The position numbers and the translations under genes are program-made. A stretch of DNA of 64,000 nt from an uncultured Gemmiger sp. (GTDB taxonomy: Bacteria; Bacillota; Clostridia; Oscillospirales; Ruminococcaceae): assembly GCF_934561205.1 (NCBI RefSeq), contig NZ_CAKTFU010000001.1, positions 124,001-188,000 on the forward strand, read 5' to 3'. The notes beneath the pieces are model-generated. The model was not told the DNA's origin. It did not search any database and saw only the letters and a list, made by a program, of their open reading frames with translations. This document shows positions 51,848-60,015 of the stretch, in pieces. Position 1 is the first letter of the stretch, and every line of letters begins with the position of its first letter.

Positions 51848-54010
51848 TCATCCCTTCACGTTTTCATACTTGTTGGGGCGGAACAAAAGGTACAGAACCA
51901 GCGCCACCAAAGCAGCCGCAACGACGGTAAAGACATTGAAGCCGATCTCGCCGGTGATAAGACCGCCGATCTGGTAGACGACCAGTGCTGCGCAGTACGC
52001 CAGCAGGCACATATAGCCGATGGCGACCGCCGTCCACTTGCCGTTGTTCATCTCGCGCTTGATGGCACCCATAGCGGCAAAGCAGGGCGCGCACAGCAGG
52101 TTGAAGATCATAAAGCTGTAAGCGGAGATGGCGGTAAAGTTGGCGGCAACCTCGGGCCAGATCTCGTCGCCGTTGTCGGACAGCTCGCCCGCGTAGTGGT
52201 ACAGAACACCGAAGGTGCCGACCACGTTCTCCTTGGCGATCAGACCGGAGATGGACGCAACGGTAGCGCGCCAATCGCCGAAGCCCAAGGGGATAAAGAT
52301 CCAGGAGATGCAGCCCGCAATGGCGGCCAGCACAGAGTTATCCTGATCCTCGACCATGCCGAAGGCGCCGTTCTCAAAGCCGAAGCCCTGCAGGAACCAC
52401 AGAATGATGGTGGATGCCAGAATCACGGTACCGGCGCGCTTGATGAAGGACCAGCCGCGCTCCCAAGTGGCGCGCAGCACGTTGCCCCACGCGGGGATGT
52501 GGTAGGCAGGCAGCTCCATAACAAAGGGGGCGGGGTCACCGGCAAACAGCTTGGTCTTTTTCAGGATAATGCCGGAAATGACAATGGCGGCAAAGCCGAT
52601 AAAGTAGGCCGAGGTGGCAACCCAAGTGCTGCCGCCGAACAGCGCACCGGCAAACAAGCCGATGATGGGCATCTTGGCGCCGCAGGGAATGAAGCAGGTG
52701 GTCATAATGGTCATACGGCGGTCACGCTCGTTCTCGATGGTACGGGACGCCATAACACCGGGAACGCCGCAGCCGGTACCGACCAGCATGGGGATAAAGC
52801 TCTTGCCGGACAGACCGAATTTGCGGAAGATGCGGTCCATAATAAAGGCGACACGCGCCATATAACCGATGTCCTCCAGAATGGACAGCAGGAAGAACAG
52901 AACCAGCATCTGCGGCACAAAGCCCAGAACCGCGCCGACACCGGCGACAATGCCGTCCATGATCAGCCCGTACAGCCAGTCGGCAATGCCGATGCTCTCC
53001 AAAAGACCGCCCAGCGCATTGGGAACGATCTCGCCAAACAGGATATCGTTGGTCCAGTCGGTGGCAAAGGTGCCGATCGACCAGCCGCCGTCGGCAATCG
53101 AGGTGCCCATCGACAGCGAGTACATCAGGAACATGACCACCGCAAAGATGGGCAGCGCAAAAATACGGTTGGTGACAACGCGGTCCACCTTGTCAGACAC
53201 GGTCAGGTTTTCGGTGCGGGGCTTCTTTTTGACCGACTTGCTGACCACGGTGCTGATGTAGGCGTAGCGCTGGTTGGTGATGATGCTCTCGGCATCGTCG
53301 TCCATCTCGGCTTCGCAGTCGGCGATGTGCTGCTCAATGTGGGCGAGCAGCTCCTTGTCCAGTGCCAGCTCTTCCTGCACTTTTTCGTCGCGCTCAAACA
53401 GCTTTACGGCGTACCAGCGCAGAAAACGTGCATCGACCTTGCCTTGGATGGATTCCTCGATATGGGCGATGGCGTGTTCCACGCTGCCGGTGAAAACGTG
53501 GGGCAGTTCGCCGCTGCGGGCAGCCTTGGCAGCGGCAACCGTCTTCTCAGCGGCCTCGCGGCAGCCCTCACCCTTTAAGGCGCTGATCTCCACGGCGGCG
53601 CAGCCCAGTTCCTTGCTGAGTTTGTGCAGGTCAATCTTGTCGCCGTTTTTGCGCACCAGATCGATCATATTCACCGCCATGACCACAGGAATCCCCAGCT
53701 CGATCAGCTGGGTGGTCAGGTAGAGGTTGCGCTCGATGTTGGTGCCGTCGATGATGTTCAGGATGGCGTCGGGCTTTTCGCTGACGAGGTAGCCGCGGGC
53801 GACGACCTCCTCCAGCGTGTAGGGCGACAGCGAGTAGATGCCGGGCAGGTCCTGAATGATGACATCCTCGTGTCCCTTCAGCTTGCCTTCCTTCTTTTCT
53901 ACGGTGACGCCGGGCCAGTTGCCGACGTACTGGTTTGAGCCGGTCAGGCTGTTGAACAGGGTGGTTTTACCGCAGTTCGGGTTGCCTGCCAGTGCAATTT
54001 TAATGGCCAT
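51848..54010 (-). CDS. feoB: Ferrous iron transporter FeoB
   Basis: A 720-residue iron(II) importer. The N-terminal GTPase domain has G1 GNPNCGKTTLFN (residues 9-20), G2 around VGNWPGVTVEKKEG, G3 DLPGIYS and G4 VNMIDL; a helical GDI-like region follows. The membrane half has the two Gate-type repeats (MLVGTGCGVPGVMASRT; GLIAKENVVGTFG) and about 9-11 helices. Length is typical of the Gram-positive form. The operon is feoA, feoA, feoB, Cys-rich protein, under the metal boxes at 54.5 kb. Confidence 0.97.
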   Translation of the reverse strand: MAIKIALAGNPNCGKTTLFNSLTGSNQYVGNWPGVTVEKKEGKLKGHEDVIIQDLPGIYSLSPYTLEEVVARGYLVSEKPDAILNIIDGTNIERNLYLTTQLIELGIPVVMAVNMIDLVRKNGDKIDLHKLSKELGCAAVEISALKGEGCREAAEKTVAAAKAARSGELPHVFTGSVEHAIAHIEESIQGKVDARFLRWYAVKLFERDEKVQEELALDKELLAHIEQHIADCEAEMDDDAESIITNQRYAYISTVVSKSVKKKPRTENLTVSDKVDRVVTNRIFALPIFAVVMFLMYSLSMGTSIADGGWSIGTFATDWTNDILFGEIVPNALGGLLESIGIADWLYGLIMDGIVAGVGAVLGFVPQMLVLFFLLSILEDIGYMARVAFIMDRIFRKFGLSGKSFIPMLVGTGCGVPGVMASRTIENERDRRMTIMTTCFIPCGAKMPIIGLFAGALFGGSTWVATSAYFIGFAAIVISGIILKKTKLFAGDPAPFVMELPAYHIPAWGNVLRATWERGWSFIKRAGTVILASTIILWFLQGFGFENGAFGMVEDQDNSVLAAIAGCISWIFIPLGFGDWRATVASISGLIAKENVVGTFGVLYHYAGELSDNGDEIWPEVAANFTAISAYSFMIFNLLCAPCFAAMGAIKREMNNGKWTAVAIGYMCLLAYCAALVVYQIGGLITGEIGFNVFTVVAAALVALVLYLLFRPNKYENVKG

Positions 54011-54029
54011 ACCTTCGTTCCCCTTTCGT

Positions 54030-54254
54030 TTACTCCTCTACTTCTACCATTTCGGCGTCCGCCTTGCGGATGCTGAGCTCATAGTTGCGCACGGTCAGCT
54101 CCATCGGGTCGCCCAAAGGGGCAACCTTGCGCAGATGCACGGCAACGCCCTTGGTCAGCCCCATATCCATAATGCGGCGCTTGACGGGACCTTCGCCGTG
54201 CAGGCGCTTGACAACGGCGGTTTCGCCGACCTTGAGATCCTTGAGTGTTTTCAT
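54030..54254 (-). CDS. feoA: FeoA protein (second copy)
   Basis: A 74-residue SH3-like protein that supports FeoB. LKVGETAVVKRLHGEGPVKRRIMDMGLTKG and the later NYELSIRKADAEMVEVEE strand match FeoA; the DMGLTKG turn is diagnostic. The ATG at 54254 has an AGGAGGAAT site. It lies between the other feoA and feoB. Two FeoA-like proteins before one FeoB are common in clostridia; they share low identity. Confidence 0.93.
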   Translation of the reverse strand: MKTLKDLKVGETAVVKRLHGEGPVKRRIMDMGLTKGVAVHLRKVAPLGDPMELTVRNYELSIRKADAEMVEVEE

Positions 54255-54275
54255 ACAAATTCCTCCTCGTTGCGT

Positions 54276-54488
54276 TCACTGTACGATGATGCGGGTCGCC
54301 ATCGTGCGGTCCAGTGCGATGCGGGCTTCCTTGACCTGCAAAATAAGGCTGCCGCCGATCTCACTGACAACGGTGATGACCTCCCCCACCACAAAGCCCA
54401 GCTCTGCCAGATGCAGGCGAACCTCGTCCTTGCCGGTGATCCGGACGATGGTGACGGTTTCGCCGGATTTTGCCATTGTTAAAGGCAT
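54276..54488 (-). CDS. feoA: FeoA protein (first copy)
   Basis: A 70-residue FeoA-type SH3 protein (SGETVTIVRITGKDEVRLHLAELGFVVG; LGFVVG is the diagnostic turn). The frame begins at a GTG (54494), but the ATG at 54488 lies seven bases after GGGGAG and is preferred. It is the first gene of the feo operon, and its transcript starts inside the metal-box cluster. Confidence 0.9.
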   Translation of the reverse strand: MPLTMAKSGETVTIVRITGKDEVRLHLAELGFVVGEVITVVSEIGGSLILQVKEARIALDRTMATRIIVQ

Positions 54489-54511
54489 AGGCACACTCCC
54501 CTCTGCCGCGC

Positions 54512-54625
54512 GTTAGCACTGCCTAACATACGGCGCAAAGCATTGCGGTTAGAACGCTCTAACCGCTTAACGATGTCAGTTTAGCACGACTAACTTATAA
54601 AGTCAAGCGGTTAGCCTAAAATAAC
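54512..54625 (-). promoter_or_regulatory. feo operon promoter with metal-box cluster
   Basis: The minus strand has TTGACT (54601-54606) and TAAACT (54578-54583) with 17-base spacing. Perfect GTTAG-N6-CTAAC boxes lie at 54512-54527 and 54548-54563; the latter extends to an 8-bp arm palindrome, GCGGTTAG/CTAACCGC. A near copy (one mismatch) is at 54610-54625, just upstream of the -35. An imperfect copy (54579-54594) covers the -10. Confidence 0.8.
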
Positions 54626-54689
54626 CAAAATTCAGAATTCTGCACAGTTATTTTTGACTAACCGCCTGCCAAATTGACGTACGCCCTGC

Positions 54690-54797
54690 CTAAAACACGC
54701 GGGAAGCCGCAAAGGCGGCAGCCAAAATCAGCAGCGCCGCCCAAAAGGCGGGCTTGGCAAACACCCGATGCCACGGGTTGGGATACGGTATGCGCAT
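54690..54797 (-). CDS. 35-residue membrane mini-protein
   Basis: MRIPYPNPWHRVF, then one hydrophobic helix (AFWAALLILAAAFAASRVF). An AAAGGAGG site stands about ten bases upstream of the ATG at 54797. It lies 43 bases after DUF3793 and before the feo promoter, so it probably belongs to the DUF3793 unit. No family is recognised; a membrane partner of the iron system is a guess from position only. Confidence 0.5.
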   Translation of the reverse strand: MRIPYPNPWHRVFAKPAFWAALLILAAAFAASRVF

Positions 54798-54840
54798 AAA
54801 GGCAGCGCCTCCTTTCTAAGGCAATGCGGTGTTGCTATAA

Positions 54841-55416
54841 TCAGGCAGCCACGGTCAGCCGCCGAATGGGCGTGCCGCGCCTGTAACAGCGGGCGTAAAT
54901 AGTTTCGCATTTTTTGTAGCGCGCGAACTGCTGCTGCGCGGCGGCAGGGTCGGTGTAAACCTTCCAGTGACCGCAGGCGGTGAAATTTTGCCCGCGGTTT
55001 TGGATGAAACCCACCACATCGGCCAGCGGATAGCCCAAGAAGATGCCGATCTCATGGGGGAAATCTTCCTCACAGCAAAGCCGCTGCGAAAGCTGTGCCA
55101 GCAGCTCGTCCGTCGTGCCGGGGCGGTAGCCCTCGCTTTGCAGAAATTGCAGAACATCGCGGTTTTTCAGCAGGGTATCGATCTGTGCGGGGCGGTAAAC
55201 ATACACCAGCACCGCACCCGTGCGCGGGCACGCCTTCAGCACCCGAACCGCGACACCGCGGTCACACAGGGCTGTATGCCATGCGGCGGCCATGGAGCCG
55301 CCGTCCTGCCCTGCCCCGGGCTGGTAGCGGAACAGGCTGGCGGGTTTTAGCCCCGCCAAGGTGGGGGCGCACAGGGTGGCAAGGTCAAAGGCAAAGCTGC
55401 GGCGGCTTGCGGACAT
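54841..55416 (-). CDS. DUF3793 protein
   Basis: A 191-residue soluble protein of the DUF3793 family (LATLCAPTLAGLKPASLF at the start; CPRTGAVLVYVYR; HEIGIFLGYPLADVVGFIQNRG; CGHWKVYTDPAAAQQQFARYKKC). The family is often found next to Feo genes, but its role is unknown. AAGGAGATG precedes the ATG. Its promoter and leader carry two perfect metal boxes, so it should be expressed together with iron uptake. Confidence 0.88.
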   Translation of the reverse strand: MSASRRSFAFDLATLCAPTLAGLKPASLFRYQPGAGQDGGSMAAAWHTALCDRGVAVRVLKACPRTGAVLVYVYRPAQIDTLLKNRDVLQFLQSEGYRPGTTDELLAQLSQRLCCEEDFPHEIGIFLGYPLADVVGFIQNRGQNFTACGHWKVYTDPAAAQQQFARYKKCETIYARCYRRGTPIRRLTVAA

Positions 55417-55443
55417 AGGACATCTCCTTATTCTATGTATTAA

Positions 55444-55577
55444 AGTTAGGCATACCTAACTCAAATGGCGAGAAATCCGCACACCACAGGGAGCAAAACT
55501 ATGGTGTGCGGCAGAGCAAATCAGCGGTTAGTAATAACTAACACCAAGAATATACCATACGCTGCGGGGCTTGTCAA
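55444..55577 (-). promoter_or_regulatory. DUF3793 promoter, two metal boxes and a leader hairpin
   Basis: The minus strand has TTGACA (55572-55577) and TATATT (55549-55554) with 17 bases between. Metal box GTTAG-N6-CTAAC lies at 55527-55542, at the expected transcription start; a second, AGTTAGG-CATA-CCTAACT, is at 55444-55461 near the ribosome site. Between them CCGCACACCA (55477-55486) pairs with TGGTGTGCGG (55502-55511) in the leader. Confidence 0.8.
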
Positions 55578-55646
55578 GCGTTTTTTCAGTTTCTTTTTCT
55601 CCCCTGCCCCGCCGCGACATTATTTGTAATTTATACAGTACAGGAC

Positions 55647-55696
55647 TTGACAAGACAATAAGATTCCTATACACTTAAATTTAGGAAAGATTCTTA
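55647..55696 (+). promoter_or_regulatory. Promoter and inverted repeat of the Fur-family gene
   Basis: TTGACA (55647-55652) and TACACT (55670-55675), spacing 17. TAAGA-TTCCTA (55659-55669) and TAGGAA...TCTTA (55682-55696) form an interrupted inverted repeat around the -10, a likely autoregulatory site. Confidence 0.65.
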
Positions 55697-55713
55697 TTTA
55701 CAAGGAGAACGCC

Positions 55714-56088
55714 ATGACCCGTCAACGGACATTGATTTTGGATATTATGCGGCAGGAATGCCCCAACCACCTGACCGCCGATGAGATTTTTGCCCGCGCG
55801 CGGGAGCAGATGCCCCGCATTGCCCGCGGCACGGTGTATCGCAATCTCAAATTGATGGAGCTGGACAACCAGATCGGTCACTTGGAAATGCCCGACGGCC
55901 CCGATCGATACGACTTTAACCCCGTACCCCACGGGCATCTTTTGTGCGACGGCTGCGGCGACCTTGCCGATTTGCCGGTGGTGGGGCTTTTGCGCGAAAT
56001 TGAGAACGCCATCGGCACCGAGGTGCGCAGCTACGCGCTGACCATCCACTACCTTTGCCCCAAATGCCGCCAAAAGGACGAGGGATAA
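55714..56088 (+). CDS. Fur-family regulator (PerR/Fur/Zur type)
   Basis: A 124-residue metal-dependent regulator. The winged helix has LTADEIFARAREQMPRIARGTVYRNLKLM, the hallmark of the family. HGHLLCDGCGDLADL and YLCPKCRQ provide the two CxxC structural zinc pairs, and the HGH plus Asp/Glu residues the sensory site. Asp in the second half would fit PerR (peroxide) as well as Fur; sequence alone does not settle it. AAGGAG precedes the ATG, and the short N-terminus (MTRQRT) is typical of a PerR-like start. It is a single gene ended by the terminator at 56118. Confidence 0.88.
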   Translation: MTRQRTLILDIMRQECPNHLTADEIFARAREQMPRIARGTVYRNLKLMELDNQIGHLEMPDGPDRYDFNPVPHGHLLCDGCGDLADLPVVGLLREIENAIGTEVRSYALTIHYLCPKCRQKDEG

Positions 56089-56117
56089 CCCCCCTTTTAC
56101 GCCCCATACAACCAAAA

Positions 56118-56146
56118 ACCCCTGCGCCGTTTATCGGCGCAGGGGT
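56118..56146. terminator. Bidirectional terminator between the Fur-family gene and typA
   Basis: A 12-bp stem (ACCCCTGCGCCG/CGGCGCAGGGGT) with TTTAT loop; plus tail GTTTTTAT, minus tail TTTTTGG. Confidence 0.9.
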
Positions 56147-56160
56147 GTTTTTATGGCTTA

Positions 56161-57993
56161 TCAGCCCTTATTCTTTTTGCTGGCGGCCTTCATACGCAGG
56201 TCGTGATCCAGAATGCGCTTGCGGATGCGCAGGTTTTCGGGGGTGACTTCCAGCAGCTCGTCGGGGGCCAGGAACTCCAGACAGCCCTCCAGGCTGAGCT
56301 TGCTGATGGGTACCAGACGCAGCGCGTCGTCGGAACCGGAAGCACGGGTATTGGTCAGGTGCTTGGTCTTGCAGACGTTGACGGTGATGTCCTCGCCCGT
56401 CGGGGTGCAGCCAACGACCTCGCCGGCATAGACCTTTTCGCCGGCGTTGACCAGCAGGGTGCCGCGCTGCTGCGCGTTGAACAGACCGTAGGTCACGGCG
56501 TCGCCGGTGTCAAAGCTGATCAGAGAGCCGGTGGAACGGGTCTGGATATCGCCGCACCATTCCTCGTAGCCGTCAAAGATGGTGTTCATAATGCCCTCAC
56601 CGTGGGTGTCGGTCAGGAACTGGCTGCGATAGCCGAACAGGCCGCGGCTGGGCATACGGAACTCGATGCGGGAACGGCTGTTCATCATCTGCATGTTCAT
56701 CAGGATGGCCTTGCGGGCGCCGAGGGCAGTCATGACATTGCCCTGGTAGACCTCGGGCACGTCGATGACAACGCGCTCCATAGGCTCCATGACCTTGCCG
56801 TCCTCCTCGTGGGTCAGAACGTGCGGGGGGCTGACCTGCAGCTCGTAGCCTTCGCGGCGCATGGTCTCGATCAGGATGGACAGGTGCATTTCGCCGCGGC
56901 CCATGACACGGAAAGAATCGTTGGTGGCAGAGTCCTCGACCTTCAGGGCGACGTCCTTCAGCAGCTCGCGCATCAGGCGGTCACGGATCTGGCGGGAGGT
57001 GACATACTTGCCCTCCTTGCCGGCGAACGGAGAATCGTTGACAGAGAAGGTCATTTCAACCGTAGGATCGTTGATCTTAACAAACGGCAGCGGCTGCACC
57101 TTGCTTGGATCGCAGATGGTGTTGCCGATGGAAATATCGGGCAGACCGGCAAAGGCGACGATATCGCCTGCCTGGGCGCTCTCGATGGGCTCACGGCCGT
57201 TGGCCTTGAAGTCAAACAGCTTGGTGATACGGCCGCTCATATGCACATCGGGGTTGTGCCAGTCGCACACCTGGATGGCGGAGCCGACCTTGATGACGCC
57301 GTTCTGCACACGGCCCACGCCCATACGGCCGACGAAGTCGTTGTAGTCCACGCTGGAGCAGAGCATCTGCAGCGGTTCGTCAGGCTCGCCCTCCGGCGGC
57401 TGAACGTACTTGAGGATGGTATCGAAAAGGGGCTTGAGGTCGGTGCCGGAGGAAGGATCAGTCCAGTCGTAGCTGGCGGTGCCGTTACGGCCGGAGCAGA
57501 AAACCATCGGGCTGTCGAGCTGTTCGTCGGTAGCGCCCAGATCCATCAGCAGTTCAAGGATCTCGTCGATGACCTCGGCAATGCGGGCGTCGGGGCGGTC
57601 GATCTTGTTGACGGCGATGACCAGAGACAGGTTCTGCTGCAGAGCCTTCTGCAAAACAAAACGGGTCTGGGGCATGCAGCCCTCGGCTGCGTCAACCAGC
57701 AGCAGAACGCCGTTGACCATCTTCAGCACGCGCTCGACCTCGCCGCCAAAGTCGGCGTGGCCCGGGGTGTCAACGATGTTGATCTTGACGCCCTCGTAGG
57801 TGCAAGAGCAGTTCTTGGCGAGAATGGTAATGCCGCGCTCGCGCTCGATATCGCCGGAGTCCATAACACGCTCGGCAACCTGCTGGTTGGCGCGGAAAGC
57901 GCCGGACTGCTTCAGCATCTGGTCAACCAGCGTGGTCTTGCCGTGGTCAACGTGCGCAATGATGGCGACGTTACGAAGATTTTCCTGAATCAT
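56161..57993 (-). CDS. typA: Ribosome-associated GTPase TypA/BipA
   Basis: A 610-residue translational GTPase that acts on the ribosome in assembly and stress adaptation. [15 protein letters not shown] (G1), RGITILAKN (G2), [16 protein letters not shown] (G3) and [10 protein letters not shown] (G4) are visible, followed by EF-G-like domains and the BipA-specific C-terminus ([20 protein letters not shown]). The frame extends 35 codons upstream, but the ATG at 57993 follows AAGGGAA. It is a single gene, divergent from the pyrophosphatase gene. Confidence 0.96.
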   Translation of the reverse strand: MIQENLRNVAIIAHVDHGKTTLVDQMLKQSGAFRANQQVAERVMDSGDIERERGITILAKNCSCTYEGVKINIVDTPGHADFGGEVERVLKMVNGVLLLVDAAEGCMPQTRFVLQKALQQNLSLVIAVNKIDRPDARIAEVIDEILELLMDLGATDEQLDSPMVFCSGRNGTASYDWTDPSSGTDLKPLFDTILKYVQPPEGEPDEPLQMLCSSVDYNDFVGRMGVGRVQNGVIKVGSAIQVCDWHNPDVHMSGRITKLFDFKANGREPIESAQAGDIVAFAGLPDISIGNTICDPSKVQPLPFVKINDPTVEMTFSVNDSPFAGKEGKYVTSRQIRDRLMRELLKDVALKVEDSATNDSFRVMGRGEMHLSILIETMRREGYELQVSPPHVLTHEEDGKVMEPMERVVIDVPEVYQGNVMTALGARKAILMNMQMMNSRSRIEFRMPSRGLFGYRSQFLTDTHGEGIMNTIFDGYEEWCGDIQTRSTGSLISFDTGDAVTYGLFNAQQRGTLLVNAGEKVYAGEVVGCTPTGEDITVNVCKTKHLTNTRASGSDDALRLVPISKLSLEGCLEFLAPDELLEVTPENLRIRKRILDHDLRMKAASKKNKG

Positions 57994-58060
57994 ATACGTT
58001 CCCTTCTTGTGAAAAAGCCATATCCAAAGGGGCATTGCCCCTGTATTCACATACCCTTTT

Positions 58061-58089
58061 ATTTTACGATATAAAATGGTATTTGTCAA
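58061..58089 (-). promoter_or_regulatory. typA promoter (TTGACA-N17-TAAAAT)
   Basis: Minus strand TTGACA (58084-58089) and TAAAAT (58061-58066), 17-base spacer. Confidence 0.75.
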
Positions 58090-58112
58090 GAATCGCAAAT
58101 TGAAAAAATGTG

Positions 58113-58121
58113 TGGTATAAT
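58113..58121 (+). promoter_or_regulatory. Extended -10 of the pyrophosphatase gene
   Basis: TGG-TATAAT ends at 58121, 42 bases before the ATG; the -35 is unclear. Confidence 0.55.
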
Positions 58122-58163
58122 AAAAAAGTTGAAAATTATTCTGATTTTAGGAGTTGGAAAGTT

Positions 58164-59825
58164 ATGCCCAAGACCGCACCGCGCCATATTAACATCATCG
58201 GGCACCAGAATCCGGATACGGACTCCATCTGCTCGGCGCTGGCTTACGCTTGGCTGAAAAACGGCGGCAGCTTTACCGGGCTGTATGAGGCCCGCCGCGC
58301 CGGGCACGTCAACCGCGAAACCAAGTTTGCTTTGCAGCATTTCGGCGTGGACGCCCCGCGCCTTTGCACCGATATCAGCCCGCAGATCAAGGACATTGAC
58401 ATCCGCACGCAGCCCGGCATCCAAGGCGAGATGAGCGTGCGCGCGGCATGGAACCTGATGCGCGAGGTGGAGATCGACACCCTTTGCATCACCGACGAAA
58501 GCGACGAGCTGCAGGGGCTTATCACCATCAAGGATATTGCCGATGCCAACATGGAATTGCTGGACACGGGTGTTCTGGCTGCCGCCAACACCCCGCTGAC
58601 CAATCTGCTGGAAACGCTGGACGCCGAGCTGCTGGTGGGCGATAAGGACGCCCGCATCACGAAAGGCAATATCTGCATCGGCACCAGCCCCGAAATTATG
58701 GAGGAGCTGGTCAAGCCCGGCGATCTGGTGCTGGTATCCAACCGGTACGAAACCCAGATGTGCGCCATTGACTGCGGCGCGGCGGCGCTGATCGTCTGCT
58801 GCGGCTCTGCCGTGCCCCGCACCATTGTGGCGCGCGCCAAGGAAAAGGGCTGCTACATTCTGACCACGCCTTACGACACCTACGCCGCCAGCCGTCTGGT
58901 GACGACTGCCGCGCCCGTGCGCCACTTTATGCGCACCAACCGCCTGCTGAAGTTCAGCGTAAACACGCCCGTGGAGGACGCGCAGAAGGTCATGGCCAGC
59001 GTGCGCCACCGCTACTTCCCCATTCTGGACGAAAACGGCAAGTACTGCGGTGTCATCAGCCGCCGTAACCTGCTGAACGTACACCGCAAGCAGGTCATTC
59101 TGGTGGATCACAACGAGCGCACCCAGGCCGTGGACGGGCTGGAGCAGGCGGAGATTCTGGAGATTATCGACCATCACCGCATCGGCAGCCTGGAAACCAT
59201 CGGGCCTGTGTATTTCCGCAATGTGCCTGTGGGCTGCACTGCCACGATTTTGTACCAGATGTACAAGGAACAGGGCGTTACGCCCACCAAGCAGGTCGCC
59301 GGGCTTTTGCTGAGCGCGATTTTGAGCGATACGCTGATGTTCCGTTCCCCCACCTCGACCCTTTTGGACGAAGCGACCGCCAAGGCGTTGGCGGAGCTGG
59401 CGGGCGAGGATATCCCCGTTTATGCCGAGCAGATGTTTGAGGCAGGGGCTGACCTGACAGGCCGCGATGCCGAGGATGTTTTCCGCTCGGACTTTAAGGC
59501 GTTCAGCCGCGGCGATGTAAAATTCGGCGTAGGACAGTCGATTTACATGACCGACAATTCCCGCGCCGCCGCTGAAGCGCTGGTGCGTCCCTTCCTGCCG
59601 GAGGCAAGCCGCCGCGAGGGGCTGCCGCTGATTTTCTATATGTTCACCGATATGAAAACCCAAAGCACCGATTTGATGGTGTTTGGTTTTGACGCCGAGG
59701 AGATCGTTCGGGATGCCTTCCATGTGGAGGTCAAGGACGGTATGGCGGTGCTGCCGGGGGTCGTCAGCCGCAAGAAGCAGCTGATCCCGCCGCTGCTCGC
59801 CGCCCTGCAGGCGCATCAGGAATAA
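58164..59825 (+). CDS. ppaC: Family II inorganic pyrophosphatase with CBS and DRTGG domains
   Basis: A 553-residue manganese-dependent pyrophosphatase of the regulated type. The DHH-type catalytic core is split by a regulatory insert. GHQNPDTDSICSALAY (metal site) lies at the N-terminus. A first CBS domain (residues about 75-130), a DRTGG-like domain (about 140-250) and a second CBS domain (about 255-315) follow; then VDHNE, DHHRIG and the DHHA2 domain near the C-terminus. CBS-PPases are inhibited or activated by AMP, ADP or diadenosine tetraphosphate. The start at 58164 has a TAGGAG site. Confidence 0.93.
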   Translation: MPKTAPRHINIIGHQNPDTDSICSALAYAWLKNGGSFTGLYEARRAGHVNRETKFALQHFGVDAPRLCTDISPQIKDIDIRTQPGIQGEMSVRAAWNLMREVEIDTLCITDESDELQGLITIKDIADANMELLDTGVLAAANTPLTNLLETLDAELLVGDKDARITKGNICIGTSPEIMEELVKPGDLVLVSNRYETQMCAIDCGAAALIVCCGSAVPRTIVARAKEKGCYILTTPYDTYAASRLVTTAAPVRHFMRTNRLLKFSVNTPVEDAQKVMASVRHRYFPILDENGKYCGVISRRNLLNVHRKQVILVDHNERTQAVDGLEQAEILEIIDHHRIGSLETIGPVYFRNVPVGCTATILYQMYKEQGVTPTKQVAGLLLSAILSDTLMFRSPTSTLLDEATAKALAELAGEDIPVYAEQMFEAGADLTGRDAEDVFRSDFKAFSRGDVKFGVGQSIYMTDNSRAAAEALVRPFLPEASRREGLPLIFYMFTDMKTQSTDLMVFGFDAEEIVRDAFHVEVKDGMAVLPGVVSRKKQLIPPLLAALQAHQE

Positions 59826-59844
59826 CTACGCAGATACGAAAAAA

Positions 59845-59862
59845 GCCACCCGAAAGGGTGGC
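59845..59862 (+). terminator. Terminator of the pyrophosphatase gene
   Basis: GCCACCC/GGGTGGC with GAAA loop, flanked by A and T runs (TTTTGTTTG). Confidence 0.88.
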
Positions 59863-59888
59863 TTTTGTTTGTCAAAGCAGGTATTTAT

Positions 59889-60003
59889 GGCTTCCCCCTT
59901 TGGGGGAAGCTGTCACCGCAGGTGACTGATGAGGGGGTGCCTGCTGGACAGTTGCCCCTCATCCGGCGCGTTCCGCGCCACCTTCCCCCTGCGGGGGAAG
60001 GCT
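59889..60003. repeat. CTTCCCCC-type intergenic repeat element
   Basis: About 115 bases bounded by hairpins CTTCCCCCTTTGGGGGAAG and CCTTCCCCCTGCGGGGGAAGG, with GTCACCGCAGGTGAC, GATGAGGGG/CCCCTCATC and GGCGCGTTCCGCGCC inside. It ends a few bases inside the gap before the gene stop at 60016. This resembles the palindromic repeat common between genes of Faecalibacterium and relatives (from memory). Confidence 0.7.
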
Positions 60004-60015
60004 TTCTCGGCGGGT

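Noticed and set aside
51605..53578. A 657-codon open frame on the plus strand opposite feoB
   Set aside because: Composition-driven antisense frame of a GC-rich gene; no ribosome site, low-complexity Gly/Asp/His product, and feoB on the minus strand is unmistakable.
56203..58074. A 623-codon plus-strand frame opposite typA
   Set aside because: Mirror frame of the typA codons; the product has no recognisable domain.
58086..59816. A 576-codon minus-strand frame opposite the pyrophosphatase gene
   Set aside because: Antisense shadow of a clear CBS-PPase; product lacks domains and a start site.
59889..60003. CTTCCCCC repeat as a CRISPR fragment
   Set aside because: The repeats are nested palindromes in one copy without regular spacers.
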